The position numbers and the translations under genes are program-made. The notes under the pieces were generated by a model. That model was not told where the DNA came from. It did not search any database and was given only the letters and a program-made list of their open reading frames with translations. From assembly GCA_028673005.1 (NCBI GenBank), contig CM054113.1, positions 174,885,956-174,949,955 on the forward strand: a stretch of 64,000 bases of DNA, written 5' to 3'. Shown in pieces: positions 22,220-33,986 of this stretch; the stretch's first letter is position 1; every line of letters starts with the position of its first letter. The stretch comes from Tanypteryx hageni (lineage: Eukaryota; Arthropoda; Insecta; Odonata; Petaluridae).

Positions 22220-22415
22220 TTCAAGAGCAAACATTTAAAAAAATACTTGTCTCAAGTATCTCCGATAGCCACAACGAGGTTGTAAAAAACCAGATGCGCA
22301 TTTCATCTACAAAGCAGCCGTAATTCACCGAAAATGTATTCTCTAAGAACCTTGTTTTGACTATTGGAGATACCTGAGACGCATTTTTTGAATGCTCGTT
22401 CTTGGATCATGACTT
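22220..22415. repeat. Imperfect inverted repeat (~65-bp arms)
   Basis: Left arm 22220-22282 and right arm 22349-22415 are inverted copies at roughly 80%. For example CTCAAGTATCTCCGATAGCC on the left pairs with GGCTATTGGAGATACCTGAG-type sequence on the right. The loop is ~65 nt. A small MITE or hairpin relic. Confidence 0.6.
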
Positions 22416-24800
22416 CGTTGACTAGTATTTTTCTAAAAGCTTTATTTATAACCTACAATTAAAACATGTCTAGCGCCAAGATATCCAATAAATGCATGTA
22501 GGCAAAACAAGTCGAGCAGCCAAATGCAAATAGGAGATTGTTCTTCTAAAGGTCGATTCAGACCGGGAGGGGAAGACGTCCGCGTACGTTTTCACACATG
22601 CAGACCGAGCGAGGGTGAGTGGACGGCGGACTACGCCCGGTGCACGTGACTGTGTCTCCTCAAAGGGAGTGATGAAACTTAAGTCCAGGGAACGAAGTCC
22701 GCGCACGCCCTGTCTCCCAGGAAGCAATTCTATGAACCATAGTCATCCTCCTCAATGTAATGATTTTTCGCCTGCGAGATTAGAGGCAAAGGATGAAACT
22801 CAAATTGCTCAGCCGGCGATTTTTTTCGGTGTAGCGTGTTCCAAATTTAAAAAATAAGAATTTCGCATTAAGAAACTGAACCGCTCGCCCGCACCCAAGT
22901 TATTATCTTTTCCTCTTTCAACAAAATCCTGGGCTGAATTGCGATCGATCTTTAACTATTATGCGAAATATCGTGCTTCTCTCCAAAATTCATAGAACGA
23001 AATTCAAGACGCACTCCTTCAGAAAAAAGACGTGATATCGGATCGATCGAAGGGAGTCCAAACACCTGTAAACTGGCGGTTGGAAAGACATACTGTTGAG
23101 CCTCTTTAATACGGGACTCAGTGGTTGGGAAACATCTCTGTTTCGGAAATAGAACGAAGATGGCGTTTCCATCTTCCCGCACTCTGTTTCCATAACTTAG
23201 AAAGAATCTTTAAATATTAAAAAAAGAGGTCCGTAAACCGTAAAAACTGTACGTTTCATCTATGCTCCCGTCGGATCGGGTAAATCAGTATTATTTTGCC
23301 TTCCCATCCTTCATTTACTCACAACCTAACATAAAATTATGGGTTAGGTAGAGTTTACTGAAACAGTACAGTCATTGTATGCAGGATGCCAAGGAAAAAT
23401 GTATCCAAATTTCAAACCATCGCAAGTTCAAATATAATACGAATGTTTGTTAAACTGATACCCCCCGTTTCAATATACTAATTATTTTGCTTTCATGTCA
23501 CAACGGAGGTCATGATTTTTATTTTTAACAAGACGGAGCCCCTCCCAATTACCACCGAATTTTCTTTGTGATAAACACACGTGGTTTGGAATATTCTTAA
23601 GTCCGGAACACCTCCAGACAATAATAGCTTTTCGGATTGAGGGATATCCAACTCCAATATTTCGGCAGATGACTATGGCTCGTCCAACAGGATTGCTTCC
23701 TGAGACCCGAAGTGTGAAAGCGTCCGCGGACCCTTCCCAGCTTGCAAGCTGACATCGAGAGCTAAAACGGTGGGGAATGTGCGAGTAAGGATCTTATGCC
23801 AGCATAAAGGAAAGGCAATAATCATTGAAGACATTAAATTTGGCTAATTTTTTTAGACTTGATCGTACGCCGATCTTATACAATGCCAAATTTAAATCCT
23901 TTCACCATGAAAAATTATAACTTTTATAATTCAAGCCCGAATAACCTAAATTATAGTCGCTAATCCCGGAGGCGGAAGTACGGGGTGGTGACGTTTAGCA
24001 AAGTATCACTTCCTGTTTTTGTGCGATCCTATAATATTAGTTATGGACGGAATTTTGGTAGATAATAGTTTATCTTGAATTCTTCCACAAAAATTCTAGA
24101 ACTATCTCGCATATTCTTCACGTAAAATTTGTCTCTCCATGGCATAAGAATCGCCTCGGACTTCACAGATAAAAGATTAATCATCATCCAGACTAACCGC
24201 CGAAATTTCCGTCGAAATATTTGATAAGACTTTGCGGTCATTAAAAAAATTTCAATTAGATATTTCTATAGTTAACACAAAGGAAAAGGATGTTTTTATC
24301 CATTTTCGCCGTTGTTCTCCTGGGTGGTCACGCTTAAACTTCCTATTTCATCGATTATAAAAAACGGAGATTATGATGAGACATTTTTTTCCTTCCTATG
24401 GGCGTAGAGAATATACTAATTCATTGTTGTGCACAAACAAACAAGACATTCGTAAAAATAATTGTTGAAATTTAATGTTTTTCTATCAGAATGTTAGCGT
24501 GGGTGATGTCCGCAGTAAACTAATGCGATGAATTTTATGTAAAAAAAGACAAAAATGCGTTTTTAAAATGTTTTCGAGGTTACAAATATCATACTCCTTC
24601 TAAACACCTATATATTCCCATGCTATTCATGAGAAAGGTAGATGGCAGGATGTACCTGCTTCGTCACATATCGCGAAGGTTAATCAAGGTTCTGCATATG
24701 ACTGTGATAACCATGTTGTCGAAATCCTTTATTATTAACACCTATACTGTTTGATAACGATAGTTAATAAAGCCACGATATAGATGCCCATTTGGTCAAC
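22416..24800. other. No confident feature
   Basis: 22550-22730 is CpG-rich and begins AAAGGTCGATTCAGACC, resembling the Harbinger end at 56049, but no inverted partner is found. A small hairpin of AACCTAAC and GTTAGGT lies at 23321-23347. The rest is AT-rich with no recognisable genes. Confidence 0.4.
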
Positions 24801-24990
24801 TATTTCTTTATTTTTAATTATTTATTTATTTTAACTAGCTCATAAAAGAGCCGTAACCGAGATTTTACAATGAGCGCAACAACGACAGCAAAGACGATCA
24901 CACACGACCATGCCCTCGGCAGGATTCGAACCATCCATCCTAGCATTGGGGCCCAAACACGCTAACAGCCACTCTACCAAGATCTTCAGT
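24801..24990 (-). repeat. tRNA-derived SINE (~190 bp)
   Basis: On the minus strand it starts near 24988 with a box A-like TTGGTAGAGTGGCTGTTAGC. It then has a box B GGTTCGAATCCTGCC, a ~70-bp tRNA-unrelated body, and an A-rich tail made of AAATAAATAAATAATT words ending near 24801. Head, body and tail order is that of a typical arthropod SINE. Confidence 0.65.
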
Positions 24991-25358
24991 GGTAATTACT
25001 AATGACTCGATACTGAATACCAGTCATCATTTTTGCGTTAATATGATAAAAAGGTACATTTTCCAATAAAAAAGAATTTTTTACATAGTCACGCACAAAA
25101 AAGTGAACCTAATCGAATAAGCTTAGTTTGACTGTTATTAAGTCTAAATTACACTAGCGATTACATCACGAACCCTTGTGGTATGAAAAAATCGTCGTTT
25201 GGAATATCTCAGACAAGTTTAATTCGCCAAGCTCGGCAGGATATGATCAAAGATCCCCGCCATCTATCGACGTGTCGCGTGAAAAAACATTTGTACCACT
25301 TTCCGCAAACGCGTTCAAGCTCATATTGATAAATTAACGTTCCAAAACGCCCGTAGTC
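24991..25358. other. No recognisable feature
   Basis: AT-rich spacer between the SINE and the CpG-rich island. Confidence 0.45.
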
Positions 25359-25566
25359 ATGGTTTATCTTCTTCCTCTCTCCGTTTCGGAAATATCGTCG
25401 CTGGCTTCCGGAACCCGTCAACCAATAAGATCATCGCCGGCCGCGGAACCTCCAGCGGATGATAATAATATTTTCCCCTCGCGGAACCCAATCAAATCAG
25501 GAGGGAAAATAAACAGAACTCCTTCCCGCGTTTATCGAAATCCTCCTGGAGACGACGATTGTGTGT

Positions 25567-25599
<33 letters not shown>

Positions 25600-25975
25600 G
25601 GATAGGAAAAAACAAATCGAGCGAGCAATAATTTCTGAGTTGAGGGCGGACGTATGCGGGTTTTTGGTCTGTCCGACGATTGGGACGGAGGTAGGAGGGG
25701 GGAAAGTGGGGCGGGGGCGAAAGGAAGCTCCCTTGGGGAAGGAGTTTATAAGAGAAAGAGAGGGAGGAAGAAGGATGTGGGAAGCGATGTGGAATAGGCG
25801 GAGGCGGTACGGATAGTCGATAAGGAGGCGGAAACAGGAAACGCCACGGTCATTCCCCATCCAGAAGAGAAGATCCGGGATTGAGTCCTTCCCTCTTACC
25901 GATAGTAATATTCCTTCTCTTCTCCTTCTTAGGCTGGTTTCCAAAGGAAACATAGACTTATGAAATTTTGATGCG
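25359..25975. promoter_or_regulatory. CpG-rich island with (GT)n(GA)n microsatellite
   Basis: CpG- and purine-rich sequence with (GT)9 at 25559-25576 followed by (GA)n to 25599. It lies directly upstream of the LINE endonuclease frame. It could therefore be LINE 5' UTR sequence or host DNA; the other LINE copies are 5'-truncated and cannot decide. Confidence 0.25.
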
Positions 25976-28791
25976 ATGCCAAACAGTCGTGGGAGTGATT
26001 GTGCTGGGAGCGCATGTAGTTCTAGAGTGGAAGAGAATGTCAAGGGTGAGATTAATATGCGAAGTGTTAGTGAGAAATTAAACGTCGTCGTACTGAACTG
26101 TCGCAGCATCCGTAGGAAAATTACTGAGTTCGAGCATCTTATTCGCAGTCTGCATGCCGACGTCGTGATAGGGACAGAAAGTTGGTTAACGGATAAGATT
26201 CAGAGTCAGGAGATATTTCCTAGAGACTATCGTGTCTATAGAAAAGATCGCGCTAATAGATCGGGCAAGGGGGGGTTGGGGGGGGGTTAGCGGTTAGCGA
26301 TAAGTACGATAGCAGTGAGATTCCGATAAGTGACGAGGATATCGAGAGTGTTTGGTGCCGCATAGGTAAAGATGTCTCCAAAAAGGTGTTCTTAAGCTCG
26401 TTTTACAGGCCACCTAACGCTGGTGTAGATTGTATTTTAAATCTCGAGAAACAAGTATCACAGCTTAGACTGATAAATCAAGATGGAATCGTTATAGTCG
26501 GTGGTGACTTTAACTTACACTCAATCTATGTTTCGTATCTAGAGGTAAAGAACGCGAATCCTGTGAGGCATTAATCGAAACATTCTGCGAGCACTCTCTC
26601 CTTCAATTAGTCAGAGAGACAACGCGATCGGGAAAAATATTAGATTTATTAGCAACTAACGTCCCAGAAAGAATAAACAAAGTCACCATTGAAGATGGGA
26701 TAAGTGATCATCAGGCCGTATATGCAGAGTGTAAGTTGAAAATCGATAGGCACCCTAAGCCTCAAAGAAAGTTTTATATATTTGCTAGGGCAAACTTTTC
26801 AAGCTTCAGGTCGCGCCTACGAGAAATACTACCTGGCTTCCGTGATATGACCGAACGATCAGGTGCTGAGTCGTCATGGACACTATTCAAGGATATAATG
26901 CTAGAGAGTATCGATAAGTACATTCCAATTAAATTGAAGGTCGACAATAAAGAGCCACGTTGGTACAATAAGCAAGTTAGGAGTGCGCTTAGGCGTCAGA
27001 GAATAAGCCACGCGAAAATAAAAAATATGCCGTCTACATCATCCGATGAATATAGAGCAACTAAAGTTAAGACGTATAAGGAATCCCGCGCTAAAGCGAG
27101 AAATACTATGCGCGAGGCTTTTGCTAACTTCCGGAATAAGGTATTAAATAATTATTTGAAGGAGGACCCTAAAGTGTTTTGGTCGTATGTGAGAGAGGTC
27201 CAAGGTAGAGGCCCTACAATGCCTTCCCTGCGTAATGACTCATGATAGCGTAGAAAAGGCCAACCTGTTAAACGGTCATTTTGTAAAAACATTTACATTC
27301 GTCAGCGACCATTGCGTACTTTATGCACCCGCAATAAGGAGGGACCTGATGAACGATATAGTATTTTCTGAGGTGGGAATAGCAAAGCAATTAAGTTCCA
27401 TCAGGCATAACAAAGCCACTGGCCCCAAAGAAATTCCTGCTCGCGTTTTAAAAGAATTAGCTGAAGAAATAGCATTTTTTCTTCGGATAATCTTCGAGAA
27501 ATCCATTTCTCGCGCAATGGTCTCTAAGGACTGGAGGTTAGCACACATTACCCCAATTCATAAGAGCGGCAACAAGGAGAACCCAGAAAATTACAGTCAG
27601 ATTTCCTTAACTTTGACATCGTGTAAGATTGTCGAGCATATACTCGTTAGCAACATAATGCGATTTATTGTTAGTAATTTATTGCTGCTTCAGGAAAGGT
27701 AGGTCTTGTGATACTCAGGTCGGTCTTTTTGTGAATTGTATACTGAGAAGCGGAGAAAAGAATACGCAGGTCGATGCCATCTTCTTAGATTTTAGGAAAG
27801 CCTTTGATAGGTACCTCACAGGAAGTTAATAACGAAATTAGAAACCCTAGGCGTTAATTCTAAAATCGTTAGCTGGATCCGTGAATTTTTAAATCATAGG
27901 AAGCAGATGGTTGTTATATATGGGAAATCTTCGAACTTAGTAGAGGTTGTCGCTGGCGTTCCGCAGAGTAGTGTAATTGGTCCGTTATTTTTCAAATTTA
28001 TATAAACGATATCAGCTCAGTAGTCAGAAGTAAAATTAAGCTTTTCGCGGACGACACCGCCATCTATAGAGAAATAAGCAATCCGGAAGACCACCAGTAT
28101 CTCAAAATGACCTAGAAGCCATTTCTTCATGGTGTAAGGAATGGCAGTTAGAAATCAACCAAAAGAAAAGCTGCGTCATCAACTTCTGGAGAACCAATAG
28201 TATCTCGTTGAATAATAATTATTCGTTGGACGGAGTAGAGATTCCAGTTTCAGACTCGATTAAATACCTCGGAGTCACGATCCATCGTGATCTCTCGTGG
28301 GACACACCCACATTCGCCGATTCATAGGTGCCGCTAACAAAAAACAGGCCTTTAGAGAGAGAATAGTTCAAAATAGCTCCGAAAAAGTGAAAGAATTATG
28401 TTATTTATCCTTGCTTCGACCGCAGGTCGAACATGCTTCAGCTGTGTGGGATCCCTACGAAAAGGGACTCACTAACGAGATAGAAAAGGTTCAGCGCAGG
28501 GCAGCTAGATTTGTAAAGAGGAATTACGATAGTAAACAAAGCGTAACATCATTAATAGAAAATCTGAAATGGACATCGTTAGAGGAACGTAGGCTGCAGG
28601 CTAGATTTAAGCTACTGGAAAAATTTATGTTGGAGGGACTAGCGAATGAGGTAGTAGGACTTATCAGAAGCCCGACGTATCTCGGAAGGCAGGAAAGTGA
28701 GGATAAGATTCGCGAGACCGACTGTAGAACGGAGCGATATAGAGGATCGTTTTTCCCTAGGACGTTAAGAGAACATAATAGGAAAAGATAA
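25976..28791 (+). pseudogene. LINE ORF2 pseudogene (endonuclease-reverse transcriptase)
   Basis: The endonuclease starts LNVVVLNCRSIRRKI (about 26072) with the catalytic Glu in VIGTESWL. It continues through SSFYRPPNAG, IVIVGGDFNLHS (26490-26525) and SDHQ. The reverse transcriptase shows KATGPKEIPARVLK (27413), a motif A with its Asp intact (FLDFRKAFD, about 27783-27810), GVPQSS (27957; the relatives read GVPQGS) and LFADDTA (28041). The C-terminal region ERIVQNSSEKVKELCYLSLL to the stop at 28791 is readable. Frameshifts lie in the G-run at 26264-26287, at a ~10-bp loss near 26525, a 13-bp loss near 27240, near 27695, near 27810 and around 28000-28100. Not functional. Confidence 0.85.
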
Positions 28792-28877
28792 CGTAGGAAA
28801 ACTATGGACCCTTGGTACACTGCACCCCCTGCCATCCACCAAAAGGTGACTTGCAGGGTATCATGTAGATGTAGATG
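25976..28877 (+). mobile_element. CR1/Jockey-group LINE, copy 1
   Basis: Non-LTR retrotransposon with an apurinic-type endonuclease followed by reverse transcriptase and a C-terminal domain, ending in a short (ATGTAG)n tail at 28863-28877. The 5' boundary is unknown. The 3' end matches copy 2 through 'ccctgccatccacc' and the hexamer tail. It is longer but more decayed than copy 2 at 39735-42170. Confidence 0.85.
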
Positions 28878-30891
28878 AAATGGTCGTGTCTATGTGTATG
28901 TGTGTGTGTGTCCCATTAACAACTTTTGCATCAATTTTCATGAAATCTGATATGAGGCTCGTGCTGCCAGGGCCCACCTCCGGGCTATATTTTATTTGGT
29001 GACGATTGAAATACCGGGTTCGATTCCAGGAACGTTTTTTCCCTATTTGTTTTACATAGGAAGTCTCAAGTCCATCGCGCAGGGATGTTTTCTTTAATAC
29101 TTTAAAATATCTTAAAATTGTGTATCGGAGCAAGGTTTGTGTTGTTTTTAGGGTAAAATTATGCAGATTCTAATTCGTATCACATAAGTTTGATGATTCA
29201 TCGTCTTTTATTGAATTTCTATTAAAACAGTGTTTTTGCGTTTAAAATCACATTTTATCGGATTGTTGCCATGGGAACGATTATTTCCGAAATCGGCTTG
29301 AGCATAGACGAGTGAACAAATTGATTATTAGGCCAATATAGTTGCAAAACGCGTAAGCTGTAAATAATGACACGCCAGCGACAAGTCATGGAGCAGCAAT
29401 CGAATAAAAAAATGAATTCCCAAAAATTTGCTTTCGAAAGGCATCTACATCTACTTCGATAATTAGCGTTGATATTTATTTACCTGACGTAAAATAAATC
29501 GTGTCCCCGAGTTAAAAGCTAATTCAAACAGCTGTTATGATCAACCAGAATTCTTCCAAAAGCCATAAAATGGTGGTGAAAACCAAATGCGCTTACTGGC
29601 TACAAGGCAGTCATCACCAGTGGCAATTCATCCAGCTCGAATCTACTACCGTTGAATCACCATAATGGCCATTTAACGGTTTTTGGAGAATTCTGAGTTA
29701 CGAGTTTGATCTTAGCGATAAGACGAGGTTGATAATTCTTCGAATAGTCCTTATAACGGAAAGAAATAGCTCAGACAGAAATCACCATTGCTTCCTTGTT
29801 CTATGACGCGAAATAGGAAATAAAATACTCAAAGATAGCAGCGCGCGTATTTAAGTGCATACAAACAAGAGACATTGCATTGGACATTCCTAGTGTATCT
29901 AATCGCAAATATAGCTTGATAGAAACTATTTATGAGTATCATTTTCCCTTTGACGTGGCGCGTGGATGCATTGGGTCTCTTATGGTGCAATCTAGAATTT
30001 ATTTTTCCTGCGAAGTGATTTGTTTCTGTCTTTTTAACATCCATGCTTTTCGCTTCTTTTGCGAATATAATGAACTACGTGTACTTAATGCCTTCCTTCT
30101 TATAGTTTCGTCGGTATATGAATTTGTGTGTTAAATTTTACGCATCCATTTTCCATCGTAGCTTCGCGGGCCACATAAAACGCTCGTAGGTGAAGGGGGA
30201 GGCGCATGAGGACCGTAGGTTGCCCTCCCCTTCCTTAGATAATCGACAACGACATTCAACTTGAACAATATATGCATCAGAATCGGGAATTTTGGGTCTG
30301 GAGGAGGTTGCCTGAAGGGGTATGGAACATAACCCTCCTTTCGTTTTGTAAAGCTGGGTTCACGTAGCACGGACCCACATTACACGACACTTTTTCGGAA
30401 CGCGTCCTTCGTGTAATAGGAGTGCCGAGTTCAACGTATTCAAATTCGGTTTTTTCCCTGACAGAGAGCGACACTGCGCCTCCGACGTGGAAATATTTTA
30501 AGGATAATCATCTATATGGCCATTTACATAGCTACTTTATATCAGATAGATCGATCGGATTCAACGTCGCCCACCATTAATGCGTGACCGGAAGTATGAC
30601 AACTGCCATCAGGAAGACTAAACAGAGTCACGTAAAATCTATTTTTCCACGATATCACCATTGGAGACATTAATATTCTATGGAAGGCCTTCCCAACGAG
30701 TTAGAAAACCTTCACATTTACAAAAACCGCGATACACTTATGAACACAGACACAGATTTCAACAAGACCCTATACAAATTGACAGATTTAAACGACACAC
30801 ACGCCGAAAAATCTTTCCGCGTTTCGCTTGTTTCTCGGTCGTCTTCTTAATACTTTCCGTTTCAACCTGGCAGTTGGCTTCCAGTCACTGT
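28878..30891. other. No confident feature
   Basis: A (GT)7 microsatellite lies at 28898-28911. A lone box B-like CCGGGTTCGATTCC followed by T6 at 29017-29042 lacks a box A. 30130-30480 is slightly GC-richer with no recognised coding content. The rest is AT-rich. Confidence 0.4.
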
Positions 30892-30908
30892 TGAAACAGG
30901 TTCTACCC

Positions 30909-30953
30909 CTGACGATGCCCACCTTGTGGGCGAAATGCATTGGGTTTTGCAGC
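30909..30953 (+). ncRNA. Hammerhead-ribozyme-like core (degenerate)
   Basis: CTGACGA (30909-30915) is followed by a perfect 6-bp stem II (GCCCAC with GTGGGC, loop CTT), then GAAA (30932-30935). A 4-bp stem III (TGCA with TGCA, 12-nt stem-loop) ends at 30951. This is the order of the hammerhead core. The position that should be U before the cleavage site is G (30952), and stem I pairing is not evident, so it should not self-cleave. Penelope-like retroelements and retrozymes carry such motifs; a relic or coincidence are both possible. Confidence 0.3.
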
Positions 30954-30960
30954 CCTCTAG

Positions 30961-31994
30961 TTGTTTTGGCTAAAGGAGTATTCCACTTTTGTTAGTTTTG
31001 GCCAAAGTTATTGAGCTACTATCAATTCACTATGAAAAGACAAAAAACTCAGATGAATAAACAATATTAAATTATTTTTAATGTCATGGTTCCAATAATA
31101 TTATACAAATGCTATCATGAAAACCCTACTTTTTATGCGGAACGAATTATACATATTTTTAATAAAATTAGCGAAATTTTAAGGCAAATGGTCCATACTT
31201 GTACAAGGGAAACGCATTTAAAATTTACAAATTAAAATCTGCGAAATTCTTCGTTTGAGGCCCTTGACCTTCGCCTTGGTTGATGGAACACATATGAGTC
31301 CTATATAAGGGTACGTTGAATTTTCCTAGATTTTTCTACCAAAAATATACCTGCGTCCTATAGAGAGGTATTTACGTTAATGTGAAATTTGAAATTAAAC
31401 TTTCTTCGCTTGAAAATTTCGCATTTATAAGGCCCTCGCTCCAAGTTTAATATGACAAGTTTTAGGGCAATTTGAATAAATACGTGGAAAAGAAAATTCT
31501 CTCAATCATCCACTCCGAAAATAACATATTAAAATCTATTTAAAGAAGACTTACACCGATGTTTATGTCTCAGATCGCTGACGTATTACTCACAATCATG
31601 AATATGTCGCAAGGCGTCCCAAAAAATATGAAACGTCAAAACGTGCGTCGTTACTCTATGTGCGATTAGTTCGTTTACAACTGTGGAACATCCGGGCGCC
31701 ATTCGACACTCCAAGCACACGTGACGAGTTTCAGTTTTCCTTAACCGCGACGGGTCATCTCCGCAATTTAAGCTTGGAAGCAGAATCCCATGCACGTGAC
31801 TCAAGCGATTATTTTTTTATCAGCTCAGATAACCGACCCATAACACAGCGACCCGCTGTCCCTCTGCGCATTAAGAATTTAACTCTTTTAAAAATAATTT
31901 CATCCTCCGCTTCGAAAAAAATATCTGTTAAAAATTAGTCATTCGTCCAGATTCAGCCATCTTATCGTAGACTTTGGTGGTGCGGATGGTTCTA
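30961..31994. other. No recognisable feature
   Basis: AT-rich sequence to ~31560, then a CpG-containing stretch (31600-31860) with no identified coding or repeat structure. Confidence 0.45.
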
Positions 31995-32159
31995 GGTCTT
32001 TTCGCCTCCGGGACATTTCATTCCCGAGGAATGTTTGAGGAAAAAGTTTACTTTCATTTAAATAAGATCGATTGTTTTTATAGTCATTAAAATTGATAAT
32101 AATAATTATTATTATCATAATAACACGATTATTTAAAACAATTAATAGGATTACATTTT

Positions 32160-32592
32160 CGAAACTATAAACAATTGAGCAGGTTAAGTGTACCACCGAT
32201 AGTATATGCAATTACTAATATAAACAATTAACCGGGTAATGCGTACCGCCAAAACTGGAAACAGTTTAACAGGTAATTTGTACAGAGAGTAGCATAAACA
32301 ATTGAACCGACAGTAGTAGAAACAATTGTACGGATAAAAAGCAACGCTATTAGTATAAACAATTGAACAGGTAATTCGTACCACCATAACTGAAAACAAT
32401 TGTACGGGTAAATTATACTGCCAGTAGAATAAAAAATTGAACGGGTAAATTGTACTGCCATTAGAATAAACAATTGAACTGGTAAATAGTACTGACAGTA
32501 GTATAAACAATAGAACGGGTAATGTGTACCGCCAGAACTATTAACAATTTGTCAAGTTAATTGTAACGTCAGTAGCATAACGTTTGGACGTT
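32160..32592 (-). repeat. Left-arm minisatellite (~37-bp unit, ~12 copies)
   Basis: The unit is approximately ACAATTGAACGGGTAAATTG then TACTGCCAGTAGAATAA. Unit variants alternate between 'ggtaaattgtactgccag' and 'ggtaatgcgtaccgcca' types. A 90-bp AT-rich stretch (32070-32160) separates the array from the outer end. Open frames encoding repeated FILLA/IVYS-like peptides are artefacts of the repeat. Confidence 0.9.
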
Positions 32593-33008
32593 TAATATCT
32601 ATATCCTATTTGTGAAATCAGAATACAGAAAACGAAGGAAACCTATGTTTCGTATCGTACTATATAAAATTTGCTTTGGCTAAACCTAATTGTCTTATTG
32701 GATAACAATAAAATAATAATTCTAAAGGGGTAACAACAAAATAATGTATCTACAAGAACAAGTACAACTAAAATATCGAAATAAAATAATAAAGAATGTG
32801 GTATAATTTACTGTATTAAAAGCCAAATATAAATGTAGAGCTGGATAACAGTTAAAAACTATCTTGCAGGAAACCAACCAGAGGAAGTGTGGTGTAAAAA
32901 TCGGCGCAAACCTACTTAGAAAAGCAAGGAAACCGTGAAATATAAAAAATAACAAATACAATAATGAAGATATATCTGAGTGTGGTTCAAATAAATGCGA
33001 CACAACCA

Positions 33009-33557
33009 CCAATTCAACTGTTTATACTACTTTCGGCACAGTTTACCCGTTCAAACGTTATGCTACTGACGGTACAATTAACTTGATAAATTGTTTATAG
33101 TTCTGGCGGTACCCGTTCTATTGTTTATACTACTGTCAGTACTATTTACCAGTTCAATTGTTTATTCTAATGGCAGTACAATTTACCCGTTCAATTGTTT
33201 ATTCCACTGGCAGTACAATTTACCCGTACAATTGTTTTCAGTTATGGTGGTACGCATTACCTGTTCAATTGTTTTTACTTCTTGGCGGTACACGTTACCT
33301 ATTCAATTGTTTATACTTCTGGCGCTACACAGGAGCCGCTCAATTGTTTACACTTATGGCGGTACACATTAGCAGATAATTTATTTATAATTATGGTTGC
33401 ACGCATTACCTGTTCTATTGTTTATAGTTCTGGCTGCACAAATTACCCGTTCTATTGTTTATACTCCTGTCGGTATGATTTACCCGTTCAAATGTTTATT
33501 CTATTGACAGTGCAATTTACCCGTAAAATTGTTTATAGTTATGGTGGTACGCGTTAA
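33009..33557 (+). repeat. Right-arm minisatellite, mirrored (~14 copies)
   Basis: Inverted array of the same unit. The innermost six or seven units match the left arm variant by variant in mirrored order (for example the units with 'ctggtaaatagtactgacag' and 'caagttaattgtaccgtcag'). So the two arms are copies of each other, not independent expansions. Confidence 0.9.
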
Positions 33558-33633
33558 AACAATAGATCTTATTTAAATTAAAGTTTTCCTCAAATATTCA
33601 TCGCGAATGAAATATCCCGGGGGTGAAAAGACC

Positions 33634-33986
33634 GGTCACCGGTACGGATATATCGTAATATTTTTATTGAGCCGTGTTCTTTCCGCGTCTATGAATAGTG
33701 TATTTTCCTCGAAGGGTTAGCAGCTATCGTAATTATAATTTATTTTATTTTGCCTCTTGAATTTTTCTGGAAAGATCTTTCGCCTATCTCCTACGCAGGT
33801 CATTACACTGCCCACTTGTAACGGCGATGAGTTGGAGTTTTTCCGATATCTGATTTTAGTTCGCACGTCATATTCCATGCGTCGTTATTTACGCGCAGCC
33901 TTTTCCATGTGATGGAAATTTCCGATGTTTTCGTGAGATGCGAGATTCATTAAGTCGTGTGTTTGGATGCATTCAGTGGTATAAAG
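33634..33986. other. No recognisable feature
   Basis: AT-rich spacer between the foldback element and the hAT relic. Confidence 0.45.

Larger units (their letters stand above)
31995..33633. mobile_element. Foldback element with minisatellite arms (~1.64 kb)
   Basis: The outer ends are inverted: GGTCTTTTCGCCTCCGGGAC at 31995 corresponds to the complement GGTCTTTTCACCCCCGGGAT ending at 33633. The similarity continues through 'tttcattcccgaggaatg' and 'gtttgaggaaaa' and 'atttaaataagatcgattg'. Inside each arm lies an array of ~37-bp units. Left arm about 31995-32592, centre about 32593-33008, right arm about 33009-33633. Long inverted arms built of tandem repeats around a unique centre is the organisation of foldback (FB-type) elements. 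No transposase in the centre and no clean target duplication seen. Confidence 0.72.

Noticed and set aside
22550..22760. AAAGGTCGATTCAGACC looking like a Harbinger end
   Set aside because: No inverted partner within 1 kb and no transposase fragment.
23321..23347. AACCTAAC/GTTAGGT words resembling insect telomere repeats (TTAGG)
   Set aside because: Only single copies in a small hairpin, no tandem array.
25492..26109. 205-codon minus-strand frame
   Set aside because: Overlaps the LINE endonuclease start and a (GT)n(GA)n microsatellite. Low-complexity product.
29010..29042. Box B plus oligo-T suggesting a tRNA
   Set aside because: No box A or acceptor pairing upstream. The cloverleaf cannot be drawn.
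32184..33557. Several open frames encoding repeated FILLAVQFTRSIVYS-like peptides
   Set aside because: They are translations of the ~37-bp minisatellite in the foldback arms, present in more than one frame and both strands, not a repeat protein.
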